A stretch of DNA of 64,000 bases, taken from NCBI RefSeq assembly GCF_037975245.1, contig NC_092574.1:19931713-19995712 (forward strand), given 5' to 3'. How positions within the stretch are numbered: the stretch's first letter is position 1; every line of letters begins with the position of its first letter. Shown one piece after another: positions 63,201 through 64,000 of this stretch. The notes beneath the pieces were generated by a model, which was not told where the DNA came from, ran no database searches, and worked only from the letters and a program-made list of their open reading frames with translations. Source of the DNA: Apostichopus japonicus (lineage: Eukaryota > Echinodermata > Holothuroidea > Aspidochirotida > Stichopodidae). The position numbers and the translations under genes were made by a program.

Positions 63201-64000
63201 CCGATCTTTTACAGCAAGTGCCTACACGGGGAGCTGTAAGTATTAGTTAATCCACCTAATATCTCAGTCCATACAGTGGCGCGATGGCTTGGCGCACTGT
63301 GCGAGCTGATGATCGAGACTCTCTTTTGCATCCGTGGTTCGAACCCCGGGTGATGACGTCTTTTGCCGATCTTTTACAGCAAGTGCCTACACGGGGAGCT
63401 GTAAGTATTAGTTAATCCACCTCATATCTCAGTCCATACAGTGGCGCGATGGCTTGGCGCACTGTGCGAGCTGATGATCGAGACTCTCTTTTGCATCCGT
63501 GGTTCGAACCCCGGGTGATGACGTCTTTTGCCGATCTTTTACAGCAAGTGCCTACACGGGGAGCTGTAAGTATTAGTTAATCCACCTCATATATCAGTCC
63601 ATACAGTGGCGCGATGGCTTGGCGCACTGTGCGAGCTGATGATCGAGACTCTCTTTTGCATCCGTGGTTCGAACCCCGGGTGATGACGTCTTTTGCCGAT
63701 CTTTTACAGCAAGTGCCTACACGGGGAGCTGTAAGTATTAGTTAATCCACCTATTATCTCAGTCCATACAGTGGCGCGATGGCTTGGCGCACTGTGCGAG
63801 CTGATGATCGAGACTCACTTTTGCATCCGTGGTTCGAACCCCGGGTGATGACGTCTTTTGCCGATCTTTTACAGCAAGTGCCTACACGGGGAGCTGTAAG
63901 TATTAGTTAATCCACCTGATATCTCAGTCCATACAGTGGCGCGATGGCTTGGCGCACTGTACGAGCTGATGATCGAGACTCTCTTTTGCATCCGTGGTTC
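60290..64000 (+). repeat. CTTGG-subfamily domain of the satellite (second)
   Basis: The same variant set as in the first CTTGG domain returns near 60290 and continues to the window end. The entry sequence (ccacccaat, then gtaagttttag, then gatggcttgg) is the same as near 51670-51880, so the domain was copied together with its flank. A catacaatgg/gatggttggc monomer lies at 60610 against 52351, an offset of 8259 bp, one monomer less than the 8424-bp offset just upstream. Confidence 0.82.

Larger units (their letters stand above)
33387..64000 (+). repeat. Satellite block C: 165-bp tandem monomers to the end of the window
   Basis: About 185 monomers in the same orientation, resuming exactly where block B stopped. 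The first part (to about 38 kb) is rich in short and tcttta-variant monomers. From about 45 to 51.6 kb most monomers are close to consensus. From about 51870 a distinct subfamily appears (CTTGG, tgcgag, cctcatatc, and a 5-bp cagca gain), ends near 55400 and returns near 60300. The array continues past base 64000. I find no gene or other element in it. Confidence 0.97.

Noticed and set aside
1-64000. CRISPR array
   Set aside because: The repeats are contiguous 165-bp units with no unique spacers, and the DNA is eukaryotic.

Overview
The window is eukaryotic repeat DNA, almost certainly from an animal. About 56 kb of the 64 kb is one tandem satellite with a 165-bp monomer, always in the same orientation. 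It is interrupted twice by non-LTR retrotransposons (LINEs). I see no host protein-coding gene, no rRNA gene, no credible functional tRNA gene and no prokaryotic feature. An animal is inferred from the LINE types: an L2-like element with a hairpin plus (ATT)n 3' end, and a Jockey/CR1-group element whose ORF1 has CCHC zinc knuckles. The species cannot be named from the sequence.

Layout: satellite block A (1-23500); LINE-1, a two-ORF and probably full-length element (23501-28082); satellite block B (28083-30249); LINE-2, a 5'-truncated L2-like element with an open endonuclease/reverse transcriptase frame (30250-33386); satellite block C (33387-64000). Both LINEs lie on the + strand. Both insertions can be measured exactly, because the satellite contains duplicated segments in which one copy is still empty: 20501-20600 matches the LINE-1 target, and 29111-29130 matches the LINE-2 target. 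The insertions, including target duplication and junction filler, are 4582 bp and 3137 bp.

Each satellite monomer carries a perfect RNA polymerase III B box and a degenerate A-box-like motif at tRNA-like spacing, several TTTT runs, a near-CRE (TGACGTCT), and a good splice acceptor and donor that bracket 21 nt. This suggests a tRNA/SINE-derived origin, but no cloverleaf can be folded. Monomers differ by a few substitutions, many of them CpG transitions, and by length changes confined to one short segment. These variants form higher-order repeats from about 1 kb (6-mers) to about 8-10 kb, and separate subfamily domains (CTCGG versus CTTGG types).

The most unusual observation is that both LINEs, though of different clades, have the same 5' junction: the last 9 bp of the target is present three times in tandem with the third copy one base short. 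In both, the 3' tail repeat also runs into an ATCC in the target. There is no operon-like cooperation between genes here. The two LINEs are independent, recent, apparently coding-intact insertions into a still-homogenising satellite.
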